Shown piece after piece: positions 9,402-18,111 of a DNA stretch of 64,000 bases (positions are counted from its first letter, which is position 1; every line of letters begins with the position of its first letter). The translations under genes were made by a program, and so were the position numbers. This DNA comes from Hydrogenophilales bacterium 16-61-112. GTDB taxonomy: Bacteria > Pseudomonadota > Gammaproteobacteria > Burkholderiales > Thiobacillaceae. The notes beneath the pieces were generated by a model, which was not told the origin of the DNA, did not search any database, and was given only the letters and a program-made list of their open reading frames with translations. Location: positions 25,953 through 89,952 of the forward strand of contig NCHD01000008.1 of NCBI GenBank assembly GCA_002257045.1, given 5' to 3'.

Positions 9402-10472
9402 ATGAGCGATCTGCAAATATCGCCGGCACGGCTGCGCATCAAATTTCTCGGTAAATTCAAACCCGGCCTGGACGGCGATGGCTGGCTGAAATGCTTTCCC
9501 GGCCGGCAGCCGCGCTGGGGCAACTGCGACTTCATTTTCGACCGCGACTGCCGCGACTACGACTGGCTGGTGGTCTACGACGACCTGCCCTCGGTGGCCG
9601 GCGAGCGTCACCCGCTGTGGGTGGAAGAACTGGCCTGCCCAGCGGAGAACACCCTGCTGATCACCGTCGAGCCGTCCTCGATCAAAACCTATGGCAAAAC
9701 CTACCTGCGCCAGTTCCGCTGGCTGCTGAGCACGCAGGAACCGTGGGCGACCGGCAAACACCCGGGCCTGATTTTTCAGCAGCCCGCGCTGATCTGGTTT
9801 TACGCAACCAGTTCGCCACGTGGCGACTACGACAGCCTGCTGGCGCACGTTCCCATGGCCAAGACCGCAGACCTGTCGACGGTCTGCTCAAGCAAACGGC
9901 AGGGACACACCCTGCATCGCGCACGCTACGATTTCACTCAGGCGCTCAAGGCGAAACTGCCGTTCATGGAAATCTATGGCCACGGCGTGCGCCCGATGGT
10001 CGACAAGGCTGACGCGCTCGATCCTTACCGCTACCACCTGGCGATCGAGAACCATCTGGGTCCGCATCACTGGACGGAAAAGCTCGCCGACCCCTTCATC
10101 GGGGCCTGCATGCCGGTTTACTACGGCTGCCCGAATGCCGAGGACTATTTCCCGCCCGAGAGTTTCATCCGCATCGACATCGCCGCTGTCGATGCCGCCG
10201 CCGAAACCATCCAGCGCGCCATCCGCGACAAGCTATGGGAAAAGAATCTGTCCGCCATTCTGGAAAGCCGCCGCCGGGTGCTGGAACAGTACGGGCCGAT
10301 TGCCAACGTCGTGCGCCTGGTCAACGAACGGCATGTCGCCAGCCTCGCCTCGCCGGCATCACCGGTTTATATCCAGAGTCGCCGACGCCTGCATCGGCAA
10401 TGGTTGCCGGGACTGCGCTATGGCCTGGAAAAGCTGTATGTGCGCAACCGTCATCGCTGGGCTGGTGACTGA
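9402..10472 (+). CDS. GT10 (fucosyltransferase-like) glycosyltransferase
   Basis: This 356-residue protein carries the GT10 C-terminal donor-binding block: RYHLAIENH (E216-N217), HHWTEKLADPF, then MPVYYGCPN and YFPPESFI. In characterised GT10 enzymes this region binds GDP-fucose. An N-terminal motif RWGNCDFIF is shared with the GT10-like gene on the opposite strand at 10487. It is the last gene of the plus-strand glycan operon. No GDP-fucose biosynthesis genes (gmd/fcl) are seen nearby, so the donor remains open. Predicted cytoplasmic; no signal or membrane segment is visible. Confidence 0.8.
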   Translation: MSDLQISPARLRIKFLGKFKPGLDGDGWLKCFPGRQPRWGNCDFIFDRDCRDYDWLVVYDDLPSVAGERHPLWVEELACPAENTLLITVEPSSIKTYGKTYLRQFRWLLSTQEPWATGKHPGLIFQQPALIWFYATSSPRGDYDSLLAHVPMAKTADLSTVCSSKRQGHTLHRARYDFTQALKAKLPFMEIYGHGVRPMVDKADALDPYRYHLAIENHLGPHHWTEKLADPFIGACMPVYYGCPNAEDYFPPESFIRIDIAAVDAAAETIQRAIRDKLWEKNLSAILESRRRVLEQYGPIANVVRLVNERHVASLASPASPVYIQSRRRLHRQWLPGLRYGLEKLYVRNRHRWAGD

Positions 10473-10486
10473 GCGGCGAACGTCGC

Positions 10487-11476
10487 TTATGCCAGAGTAT
10501 GGCGCAACCTGAACCAATGGCCACGCGGAAAACGGCGGAATGCCTTGTGCGAACGAATCGTGATGTTTTTTGCAGCCCTGTCCGGCTGATAGAGTTGCTC
10601 GGCCCAATGCGCCGCCCAGGCGAAGGGGTTGTAAACGTTCAGGATGCGATCGCGGGCTTCCGCCAGCGCAGTCTGGCGAACAGCGCTTAAAGGCTGTTCG
10701 AGCAAGCTGGCAATGCGCGCGGCAGTCGTGTCGCTATCCAGATCGTTGATGGGCAGCAGTGCATCTCCCGGCAGGTAGTCGCCGACATTGGGGCAGCCGA
10801 GATAGACCGGATAGGCCCAGCCGAGATACGCATCGGCCAGTTTTTCGGTCCAGTAATTCGGCTGTATACCGTTTTCCAGTACCAGTTGAAATCGGTATGG
10901 CAGGATGGCATCCATTTTGTCGTCAATCGGTGTGAACCCGCGGCCAAAGTGCACCAGACGCTCACCCAGGCGCTGTTTGAGCCCGTCCAGCAGCGCCAGC
11001 CGCTGGCGCTGCCCTTCGGTCTTGCTGGCATTGGAGCAGACGACTGCAATCCGGTTTTCCTTGTCTGGGCAGGCCAGCGCGGTCAAATGGTCGTAACCGT
11101 AGCGGTAGCTGCTGGTGCGGTGATCCAGTCCTGCGTGCCAGTTGAGCCCGAGTGCGTTCACGTGCAGATACGGATGATGTGACTCAGCGTGGCTGTCCAC
11201 CACATGCCCGAACTGGCGATAGAAAGACTGGGGATACAGCTTTTTGGACAGCGGTTCACCCGCGATGAAAAGTGTGTTTTGTGGCGCACAGGTGAAGCGA
11301 TCATGGGGTCGCGCGTTGCCGAGAACCACGTAAAAATCGGCGTGCCCCCCGGGCTCGGGGTTGAAATCGAATCGGCACCGTCCCCAGCGCATGCTGCTGC
11401 TGGGTGTGAGCAACTCCATTCCACCCGGTGCGCAGTCCATGTTGACGCGAACCCGGATTTCTTCGCTGTTCGTCAT
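10487..11476 (-). CDS. GT10 (fucosyltransferase-like) glycosyltransferase, paralogue
   Basis: This 329-residue protein repeats the GT10 block: RFQLVLENG, NYWTEKLADAY, YPVYLGCPN and DYLPGDALLPI. It also shares the N-terminal RWGRCRFDF motif with the gene at 9402, which supports paralogy. I chose the ATG at 11476 because it aligns with the start of the paralogue; a GTG at 11509 would add 11 residues. Neither start has a strong Shine-Dalgarno sequence. It converges with 9402-10472 across a 14-bp gap and lies 46 bp downstream of the phosphomannomutase gene on the same strand. Mannose-1-phosphate from that enzyme is a precursor of GDP-fucose. Confidence 0.78.
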   Translation of the reverse strand: MTNSEEIRVRVNMDCAPGGMELLTPSSSMRWGRCRFDFNPEPGGHADFYVVLGNARPHDRFTCAPQNTLFIAGEPLSKKLYPQSFYRQFGHVVDSHAESHHPYLHVNALGLNWHAGLDHRTSSYRYGYDHLTALACPDKENRIAVVCSNASKTEGQRQRLALLDGLKQRLGERLVHFGRGFTPIDDKMDAILPYRFQLVLENGIQPNYWTEKLADAYLGWAYPVYLGCPNVGDYLPGDALLPINDLDSDTTAARIASLLEQPLSAVRQTALAEARDRILNVYNPFAWAAHWAEQLYQPDRAAKNITIRSHKAFRRFPRGHWFRLRHTLA

Positions 11477-11522
11477 GAACCCAGGTCGGCGAAAGCGTGG
11501 ACTTTGCACACAGACACGAAAC

Positions 11523-12896
11523 TCAAAATGGTAAGGTCAGCTCCGGCGCAGCGTCCTTGAGCACGCGGCGGAAGTCGGCCTGGATTTTCTCCAGTGCCTC
11601 GGTGGTGTCGGCCTCGAAGCGCAGCACGATGACCGGCGTCGTGTTGGAGGGGCGGGCGAGGCCGAAGCCGTCGGCGTACTCTACGCGCAAGCCGTCGAGG
11701 GTGATGACTTCATCGGCATCGGGGAAGGTCGCGGTTTTTTGCAGCTTCTCCATCAGCGTGTAGTGCGCGCCTTCAGCCATCTGGATGTTCAGTTCAGGCG
11801 TATTGATGGTGTTGGGCAGGCCATGCAGGGTGGCGTTGATGTCGGCCTGCTTGCTCAAGTATTCGAGCAGGCGCGCGCCGGCGTACATGCCGTCGTCAAA
11901 GCCGAACCAGCGTTCCTTGAAGAAGACGTGGCCGGACATTTCGCCGGCCAGCAGTGCGCCGGTTTCCTTCATCTTGGCCTTGATGAAGCTGTGGCCGGTT
12001 TTCCACAGCAGCGGACGGCCGCCGCGCTCGCGAATCCAGCCGAACAGCTTGCGCGTCGACTTGACGTCGAAAATGATTTCGGCGCCGGGGTTGCGCGAGA
12101 GCACGTCGTCGGCGAACAGCATCAGCTGGCGGTCGGGGAAGATGATGCTGCCGTCCTTGGTGACCACGCCCAAGCGATCGCCGTCGCCGTCGAAGGCGAG
12201 GCCGATTTCAGCGTCGCTGGTTTTCAGTGCGGCGATCAGGTCCTGCAGGTTTTTCGGCTGCGAGGGATCAGGATGGTGATTGGGGAAGGTGCCGTCGACG
12301 TCGCAAAACAGTTCTTCGACTTCGCAGCCCATGTCGCGGTAGAGCTTGGGGGCGAAGGCGCCGGGTACACCATTGCCGCAGTCGACGATGATTTTCATCG
12401 GGCGGGTCAGTTTGACGTCCGAGACAATACGGGTGAGGTACTCGTCGGCGATGTCGTATTCGCGGTAGCCGCCGTCGCCATTCACCAGATCGTTGTTGAC
12501 CAGCCGTTCGCGCAGCTTCTGGATGGTGTCGCCCGACAGGGTTTCCCCGCCGAGCACCATTTTCAGGCCGTTGTAGTCGGGCGGGTTGTGGCTGCCGGTG
12601 ACCATGACCGCGCTGTGGGTGCCCAGTTGGTAGGCCGCGAAGTAGGTCATCGGCGTGGCGACCATGCCGAGGTCGACCACGCCGATGCCGGCTTTGCGGA
12701 TACCGCGTGCCAGCGCAGCGGCGAGGTCGGGTCCGGACAAGCGGCCATCGCGGCCAATGCAGATTTCGGTCTGCTTGCGGGCGACGGCTTCGGAGCCGAT
12801 GGCGTGGCCGATGGCCTCGACGATGTCGGGGGTGAGACTCTTGCCGACGATGCCGCGAATGTCGTAAGCCTTGAAAATTTCCTTGGGGGTTTCCAC
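11523..12896 (-). CDS. Phosphomannomutase/phosphoglucomutase
   Basis: This 457-residue protein is a full-length alpha-D-phosphohexomutase of the AlgC/ManB type. The phosphoserine loop is TGSHNP (S102). The Mg2+ loop is DGDGDR (D236, D238, D240). The sugar-specificity loop GEMSGH and the C-terminal phosphate-binding region (EYADGFGLARPSNT) are present. It interconverts mannose or glucose 6- and 1-phosphates in the cytoplasm, supplying GDP-mannose or UDP-glucose routes. Next to a glycan locus, it probably supplies nucleotide-sugar precursors. Dual specificity is known for AlgC; it is not shown here. Confidence 0.92.
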   Translation of the reverse strand: METPKEIFKAYDIRGIVGKSLTPDIVEAIGHAIGSEAVARKQTEICIGRDGRLSGPDLAAALARGIRKAGIGVVDLGMVATPMTYFAAYQLGTHSAVMVTGSHNPPDYNGLKMVLGGETLSGDTIQKLRERLVNNDLVNGDGGYREYDIADEYLTRIVSDVKLTRPMKIIVDCGNGVPGAFAPKLYRDMGCEVEELFCDVDGTFPNHHPDPSQPKNLQDLIAALKTSDAEIGLAFDGDGDRLGVVTKDGSIIFPDRQLMLFADDVLSRNPGAEIIFDVKSTRKLFGWIRERGGRPLLWKTGHSFIKAKMKETGALLAGEMSGHVFFKERWFGFDDGMYAGARLLEYLSKQADINATLHGLPNTINTPELNIQMAEGAHYTLMEKLQKTATFPDADEVITLDGLRVEYADGFGLARPSNTTPVIVLRFEADTTEALEKIQADFRRVLKDAAPELTLPF

Positions 12897-12955
12897 AGCG
12901 CGCTCCGTGATGGGTAATGCGCCGATTCTACCCGGACTGGTTTAAAGCTTGCGCT

Positions 12956-13645
12956 TCAGGCGCGCACGGGCTTGCGCCGCGCCCAGGCCAGCCCCAGCAG
13001 TCCCGCTGCCAGCAAGGCCATGCCACCGGGTTCCGGCACGCTGGTCGCGTCGAGCGCGGCATTGACGCTGCCGAGGCTGAATGCGTAGTCGCCGGGCGCG
13101 GCCAGGGTGGTGCTGACGAGCGTCAGATCAAGCAGTCCCATGCCGCCGTTGGCGAGCAAAAACGAATGATCGAAAGCTGTGTTGGCGCTGAGCAGGTCGC
13201 TGTAAAGCGTGATGCCGTCGATTTCCAGCGTGACTGCCAGCGCGTTGCTGCCAAATCCTGTGGCGAGTTGATCAATGAAGGCGTCGAAATCGAGCGACAG
13301 GGTGAGCCGGCCCGGCAGCGCGTTGAAGCTGCCGGTAAACGTGCTGACGGCGTTGCCCGAGGCGTTGCCGAGGAGGGCGCTGGCCTCGCTGCTGGTGGTC
13401 AGGAACAGGGATTCGGCGAAGGCGTTGGCGCTGGCCGAATCGCCCTCGGCACTCGATGCGGCGGCGCTGGAAACGAGCGGCAGCGAACCGTCGCCTGTCT
13501 CGCTGAACGGGCCATCGCTCGCGTCGCCGGCATCAGCCTGGGCAAAGCTGCTGCTGGAGATTGAGTCGAACACGATCGGTACGGCATGAGCCGACGCAGC
13601 GAAAGCAAGGCCGAGGGCGGCGAGCAGGGTATGGGAAGCGGACAT
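12956..13645 (-). CDS. PEP-CTERM sorted exported protein
   Basis: This 229-residue protein has a signal peptide (cleavage near AHA-VP) and a Ser/Ala-rich middle with no recognised domain. It ends in a canonical PEP-CTERM tail: VPEPGGMALLAAGLLGLAWARRK, that is, the VPEP motif, one hydrophobic helix, then basic residues. Such tails are recognised by exosortase (EpsH/XrtA); no exosortase is in this window. The ATG at 13645 has GGAG 8 bases upstream. It is the last gene of the minus-strand block that begins with the ECF sigma factor. Confidence 0.88.
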   Translation of the reverse strand: MSASHTLLAALGLAFAASAHAVPIVFDSISSSSFAQADAGDASDGPFSETGDGSLPLVSSAAASSAEGDSASANAFAESLFLTTSSEASALLGNASGNAVSTFTGSFNALPGRLTLSLDFDAFIDQLATGFGSNALAVTLEIDGITLYSDLLSANTAFDHSFLLANGGMGLLDLTLVSTTLAAPGDYAFSLGSVNAALDATSVPEPGGMALLAAGLLGLAWARRKPVRA

Positions 13646-13666
13646 GGTGTGTTCTCCAGAAGGGGG

Positions 13667-14848
13667 TCAAATGGGGTGGCGTGCGCTGCGGGGGGTGTGC
13701 GCGGCGTTTTTCAACGCGATGGCATCGGCGTGCTGCAGCAGTTTGGGGTCGCGCACGCCGATGGCCAGCGCGCGCTGGCTGGCAATTTGCGCTTCGGCAA
13801 ACTGGCCGTTGCGGTACAGCGCCCAGGCGTAGGCGTCGAGCGTGAACGCGTCCTGCCGCCGCGCGACTTCGGCCTGTGCCAGCTTCAAGGCGTCGGCCGG
13901 GCGTTGGGCGTGGTCGGCGTAATAAAAGATCAGCTCGCGGTTGGCGTTGTCCCATGATGCACTCTCGGCGCGCGCGGCGGCTTCGAATTGCTTGAAGGTC
14001 GCGGCGGCTTCGGCTTTCAGTCCATTTTGTTCGAGCGCCTCGCCTAGATAGAAGATGTTTTCCGGATGGGGTGCAGCGGCCACATGTTGGCGCAGCAAGG
14101 CCAGCGCGTCGGCGTGTCGCCCCTGCGCCTGGCGGACCCTGGCCTGCTGTGCCAACGCGTAGTGGTAGCCGGGAAACGCGCGCAGCGCTTCATCCAGTGC
14201 GGCGTCGGCGTGCGGCAATTGTTTATCCAGCAGGTAGAGGTGCGCCATGTGGGTGAGCAGCCAGGCGCGGTCTTCATGCTCGGAAGACGGCGTGCGCTGA
14301 TAGGCCTGCTGCATCAGGTCGAGACTGCCGCTGATGTCGCCATACAGCTCGCGCAGATAGGCGGCGCGGGTGAGCCCGGGAATATTGCCGGGACGCAGGT
14401 CGAGCATCCACTGCGCGGCCTTTTCCGCTTCAGCGTAATGACCGAGTTCGATGTTGGCATCCGTAAGGTAGCCATAGACCTGGACGTCGTCGGGCATTTC
14501 CTGGTTCAGCGCTTGCGCGGCTTTCAGGGCGGCGGCAAATTCGTGCTTGCCCAGCATCACCCAGACTTGCACCCGGCGAGCCTCGAGATTGCCAGGCGAG
14601 AGCGTTAACGACCGCGCCAGCGCGGTTTCGGCCTGCGTGTAATACGCGGTGTCGGCGGTTTCGCGTGCGCGCTGCGCCAGCGCCATGGCGAGCTGGGCGT
14701 GGGCCACGTAGCGTTGCGGATGCTTGTTCACCGCAGTGCGCGCGAGGGCGATGCGTTGTTCGGCGGGGCTGGGTTCGGTTGACTCAGCCTGCGCAATGGG
14801 GGGCGCTGTCAGCAGCGCCAGACTCAACAACAGGACCTGCGGATTCAT
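13667..14848 (-). CDS. Exported tetratricopeptide-repeat protein
   Basis: This 393-residue protein has a signal peptide (MNPQVLLLSLALLTAPPIAQA) and many TPR-like helical pairs through residues 40-380. Repeated blocks such as A-Y-x-x-A-E-x-A-L-A-R-S-L and A-L-A-L-L-R-Q-H-V are visible. The ATG at 14848 has AGGAGA 7 bases before it; the longer frame upstream lacks support. It lies 62 bp after the DUF4331 gene and 21 bp before the PEP-CTERM gene. It probably works as a periplasmic scaffold for the secreted products encoded beside it; partners are unknown. Confidence 0.82.
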   Translation of the reverse strand: MNPQVLLLSLALLTAPPIAQAESTEPSPAEQRIALARTAVNKHPQRYVAHAQLAMALAQRARETADTAYYTQAETALARSLTLSPGNLEARRVQVWVMLGKHEFAAALKAAQALNQEMPDDVQVYGYLTDANIELGHYAEAEKAAQWMLDLRPGNIPGLTRAAYLRELYGDISGSLDLMQQAYQRTPSSEHEDRAWLLTHMAHLYLLDKQLPHADAALDEALRAFPGYHYALAQQARVRQAQGRHADALALLRQHVAAAPHPENIFYLGEALEQNGLKAEAAATFKQFEAAARAESASWDNANRELIFYYADHAQRPADALKLAQAEVARRQDAFTLDAYAWALYRNGQFAEAQIASQRALAIGVRDPKLLQHADAIALKNAAHTPRSARHPI

Positions 14849-14910
14849 GGTGTTTCTCCTCGACAATCGACTTGCCAGCCGCTGGCGGCAACCCGCCAGC
14901 GGCACGGGGT

Positions 14911-16458
14911 TTACTGCGGGCAGTCGGCGCCGCCGCCTGCCGTGCAGCCGGGCTCGCCCGGGTCGATGTGGCGACGGTCGCGACCCGATGGCGCTTCGCC
15001 GACATACGGGAAGCTTGTCTTGTAAGCCGCGTCGTTGACATTGACGCCATCGCCCAGCTTGCCGCCGATGTTGGCGTCATAACCGGGGAAGGGGGCCGCG
15101 AGCACGCCGCCGACCACCAGCCGCAGGGCCACGTCGGTGACGTCGTCGAACACGCGGCGGCCGTTGGGGAAGCCTGCCGCGTCGCCCCCCAGCAAGCCCA
15201 GGCGGCTGGCGGAGTCGGCAGCGGTCGGCGCGACGCCGGTGTTGAGGCGCAGCAGGTCGGCGACCGGACCGGGCGGCGTGCCGGGCGCGGCAATCGGCGC
15301 GGCGTACGTCACTACCGGCAGCAGATCGAGGCGCGGCGCGTCCGGGCTGGCGACGATGCCGCCGGTGAGCGCGTTGATGACGCGCGGCAGCGTCGGGTCG
15401 AGCAGGAAGCTGGCGAACTGGCTGTCGTTCTTCGGCTGGTCCATGCTGAAGCGGTCTTTCGAGCCGGTGCCGATCAGCAGCTCGTTGATGAGCGGATTAC
15501 CCATGCGCTGCACCTGGCGCCAGGTGCCGGAACTGACGGCGGGCAAGGGCGAGCGGCGCACCGTGACCTGCGGGCGCGAGGTGGTCGCCCAGACGCCGAT
15601 GGTGGCGGCGGGCGAACTGGCGGCTTCGACCGCGCCGGTTTGGGTGAGCAACGCGACCGGTACTTCGAGCGCGAGATGGTTGACGGCGAAACCCGATACC
15701 GTGTCCGGCGCGATGTTCTCGGCAGCGGCATCCTGCGCGGCGGTCAGCACCGGAAAGGCGTGGGTATTGAAGGTGTCGAACGCGCCGCCGAGGTCAATGT
15801 AGAACGCATCGTCTGTGGTGCCGGCAAACGCCTTGACGTTGTTCGGCAGGCTGTGGATCGCGGCCTGATACAGCGCGCTGTAATCCATGGTGCGCGGGCC
15901 GACGTTGGCAGGGACGGCCGGCAGATTCTGCGCCAGCACTTCGCGTGAGGTGACTTTGCCGGCGGCGTCGTACTTCACCAGGGTGATCGAATAGCGCTGG
16001 ATCTGGCCCAGCCCGGCATCGTCGAAACTGTCGATGCGGTCTGGCACGATGGGCGTGCCCTGCGGCACCGGCGCGGGCGAGTTGGCCGGCGCGCTGGCGC
16101 CGCCGGCGACACCGGCATAGACCTGAAACAGCCCCGGAAGGCGTTGTTCTGTGGTGAAGCGGAATTCGAACACGATGTCCTGTTTGGCGTCGTGATTGTT
16201 GTCGATTTTCAGTTCGTACAGGATGTCAGGATCGAACGGAAACCAGTTCGGTCCGTTGGCCGGTTCCAGCAGCGGATCGACGCCCATGATGAGCGTGACC
16301 TTGGGCGTGGCGTCGCCACTGTAGCTGCGGAATGCGTAGACGTCGGTGATGTCGGCCTTGTGGTCGAGCGCGGTGATCGGGGCTTCGCGGTGGTTGGCGG
16401 CGTGCGACAGGCTGCTGCAGGCCAGGGTAAGCGCAAGGCTCAATAAGGTGCGTTGCAT
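14911..16458 (-). CDS. DUF4331-family exported protein
   Basis: This 515-residue protein has a signal peptide (MQRTLLSLALTLACSSLSHA) followed directly by SHREAPxI-type sequence (ANHREAPITALDHKADITDVYAF), the hallmark opening of DUF4331. The family is uncharacterised, often periplasmic or extracellular, and often linked to ECF sigma factors and TPR proteins. The start ATG has GGAGGA upstream. The C-terminus is Cys-containing (GEPGCTAGGGADCPQ), which could form a disulfide. It lies 85 bp downstream of the YheT-like gene. Function unknown. Confidence 0.85.
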   Translation of the reverse strand: MQRTLLSLALTLACSSLSHAANHREAPITALDHKADITDVYAFRSYSGDATPKVTLIMGVDPLLEPANGPNWFPFDPDILYELKIDNNHDAKQDIVFEFRFTTEQRLPGLFQVYAGVAGGASAPANSPAPVPQGTPIVPDRIDSFDDAGLGQIQRYSITLVKYDAAGKVTSREVLAQNLPAVPANVGPRTMDYSALYQAAIHSLPNNVKAFAGTTDDAFYIDLGGAFDTFNTHAFPVLTAAQDAAAENIAPDTVSGFAVNHLALEVPVALLTQTGAVEAASSPAATIGVWATTSRPQVTVRRSPLPAVSSGTWRQVQRMGNPLINELLIGTGSKDRFSMDQPKNDSQFASFLLDPTLPRVINALTGGIVASPDAPRLDLLPVVTYAAPIAAPGTPPGPVADLLRLNTGVAPTAADSASRLGLLGGDAAGFPNGRRVFDDVTDVALRLVVGGVLAAPFPGYDANIGGKLGDGVNVNDAAYKTSFPYVGEAPSGRDRRHIDPGEPGCTAGGGADCPQ

Positions 16459-16543
16459 GGTGTGTCCTCCTTGGGTAAGCGGAGGCGCACACTGCGCCGC
16501 CTGCCTCCTGTACGCGGAAGGCGGCGAAGCTGGATGCAGGGAT

Positions 16544-17641
16544 TCAGCGGCCGGGTGAAAAAAATCTCAGCAGGCGGGTGGGCAGCCAGTCGATGTTGCC
16601 GGGAAACGGGCCGGATGGAAACGCGACATGGCCGCCGGTTTCGGGCTGTTCCAGCGTCACGGCGGACGACACCTCGGCGGGTGACGGCAGCGCCCAGACG
16701 GGCAGAAACGGATCGTTTTTGGCATTGATGACCAGCGTCGGCACGCTGATCATCTGCAACATCGGCTTGGCCGCTGCGCGCCGCCAGTAATCGTCGGCGT
16801 CAATGTAGCCATGCAGGCGCGCGGTGACCAGGGTATCGAATTCGCGGAAGCTCGTGGCCGCTGCAATGGCAGCGGCGTCGAGCGTCCCCGGAAATTGTTT
16901 GGCCTTGCGCAGCGCCTTGGCCTTGAGCGTGCCCAGAAAGCGCGCGGTGTACACATCGCGGTTGAATCCCTGGTCGAGCGCGTTGCCCGCAGCGGTGAGG
17001 TCGAGCGGTGCCGAGACGGCAGCGGCGCGTTCGATCAGGTTCGCTGCCGCCTCGGCCGACTCGCCTAGCCAGCGCAACAGCGCATTGCCACCGAGCGAAA
17101 CGCCGACGGCATACAGCGGTGCGTCCGGGTGTTGGGCCTTGACGTGGCGCAGCATGCGTTCGATTTCCGCACTGTCGCCGGCGAAATACGCGCGCGGCAG
17201 GCGGTTGTCCTCGCCCGAGCAGCCGCGAAAATGCGCCACCACGCCGCTCCAGCCTTGTTGCCGGACGCTGGCCATGAGGTCGCGCGCGTAGTGGCTGTCC
17301 GAATCGCCTTCGAGGCCGTGAAACAGCACGACGACGGGCTGCCCGGGCGGGCCGTCCACCCAGTCGAAGTCAAGAAAGTCGCCGTCATCGAGTTCCAGCC
17401 GTTCGCGCCGGTAAGTCACCTTCGGCACGCGGATGAACAGGCTGGTGTAAATGGTTTGCAGATGGCCGCCTGGCAGCCAGGCGGGCGCGATGTAGGGCGT
17501 GGCGGCAACCGGTTCGGGCAGGATGGAGTCGGGCGGCAGGGGAGTGTTGGCGTGCACGGGCATGGCTGCCATGATCGCGGCGAAGGCCAGGACGAGGCAA
17601 GCCCGTCGCCCCGGCCCCGCATCCAGTCGAAGGCCCAACAT
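16544..17641 (-). CDS. YheT-like alpha/beta hydrolase with N-terminal signal-like segment
   Basis: This 365-residue protein has the YheT pattern: the N-terminal block AWLPGGHLQTIY, oxyanion motif FHGLEGDSDSHY (residues 107-118), RGCSGE, nucleophile elbow GVSLGG (S182), and later Asp (NAKNDPF) and His (ETGGHVAFPSG) triad positions. I chose the ATG at 17641, which overlaps the cupin stop by one base (TGATG). This start places a hydrophobic stretch with a possible AxA cleavage site (MPVHA) at residues 13-31. YheT homologues are normally cytoplasmic, so export or membrane anchoring here is unusual and needs proof. The substrate is unknown. Confidence 0.8.
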   Translation of the reverse strand: MLGLRLDAGPGRRACLVLAFAAIMAAMPVHANTPLPPDSILPEPVAATPYIAPAWLPGGHLQTIYTSLFIRVPKVTYRRERLELDDGDFLDFDWVDGPPGQPVVVLFHGLEGDSDSHYARDLMASVRQQGWSGVVAHFRGCSGEDNRLPRAYFAGDSAEIERMLRHVKAQHPDAPLYAVGVSLGGNALLRWLGESAEAAANLIERAAAVSAPLDLTAAGNALDQGFNRDVYTARFLGTLKAKALRKAKQFPGTLDAAAIAAATSFREFDTLVTARLHGYIDADDYWRRAAAKPMLQMISVPTLVINAKNDPFLPVWALPSPAEVSSAVTLEQPETGGHVAFPSGPFPGNIDWLPTRLLRFFSPGR

Positions 17642-18111
17642 CAGCGGGCGTGGCGGTCGGCAGCGCCACGGATGAACAGCAGGCAGCCGCTTTCGGTCGT
17701 CAGCCAGTCGTGCGGTTTGCCGTGCGGTGCCAGGTGGTAGTCGCCGGCGTGGCACAGTACGCCATTGATCGTGGCGTCGCCCTCCAGCACCAGCGCTTCC
17801 TCGTCCAGCGCATGGTCGTGCGGCGGCAGGCGGCTGCCGGGTTCCATGCGCAGCAGGAAGGAGCGGGTCTGTGCATCCTCGCGCAGCAATTTCTGGCTGA
17901 TGCCGCGCCGCAGCCTGATCCAGTCACCCTGGTGGCTGTGCACGAACAGATAGTCTGCCGCAGGCTGGTGCACCCGCTGAAACAGCTGTTCGCGCATGCG
18001 TGCGCTGGCGTCCGCGCTGGGTGCTTCGGCGGGACTTGCGCTGGCGAGTGCATCGATCAGCAGGGCGTCCAGAACGGGGGGGGTGTTTTTGCTGTTCATC
18101 GAGAACCTCAT
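17641..18111 (-). CDS. ChrR-like cupin, presumed anti-sigma or sigma-modulating protein
   Basis: This 156-residue protein has a C-terminal cupin: RMEPGSRLPPHDHALDEEALVL, with a His-x-His and downstream Glu arranged to bind a metal, then APHGKPHDW. ChrR anti-sigma factors have such a cupin after an N-terminal zinc domain with HxxxCxxC. That zinc motif is not visible here, so the mode of sigma control may differ. The ATG at 18111 overlaps the sigma gene's stop (ATGA), which fixes the start and indicates coupled translation. Its stop overlaps the hydrolase start. Confidence 0.78.
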   Translation of the reverse strand: MRFSMNSKNTPPVLDALLIDALASASPAEAPSADASARMREQLFQRVHQPAADYLFVHSHQGDWIRLRRGISQKLLREDAQTRSFLLRMEPGSRLPPHDHALDEEALVLEGDATINGVLCHAGDYHLAPHGKPHDWLTTESGCLLFIRGAADRHAR

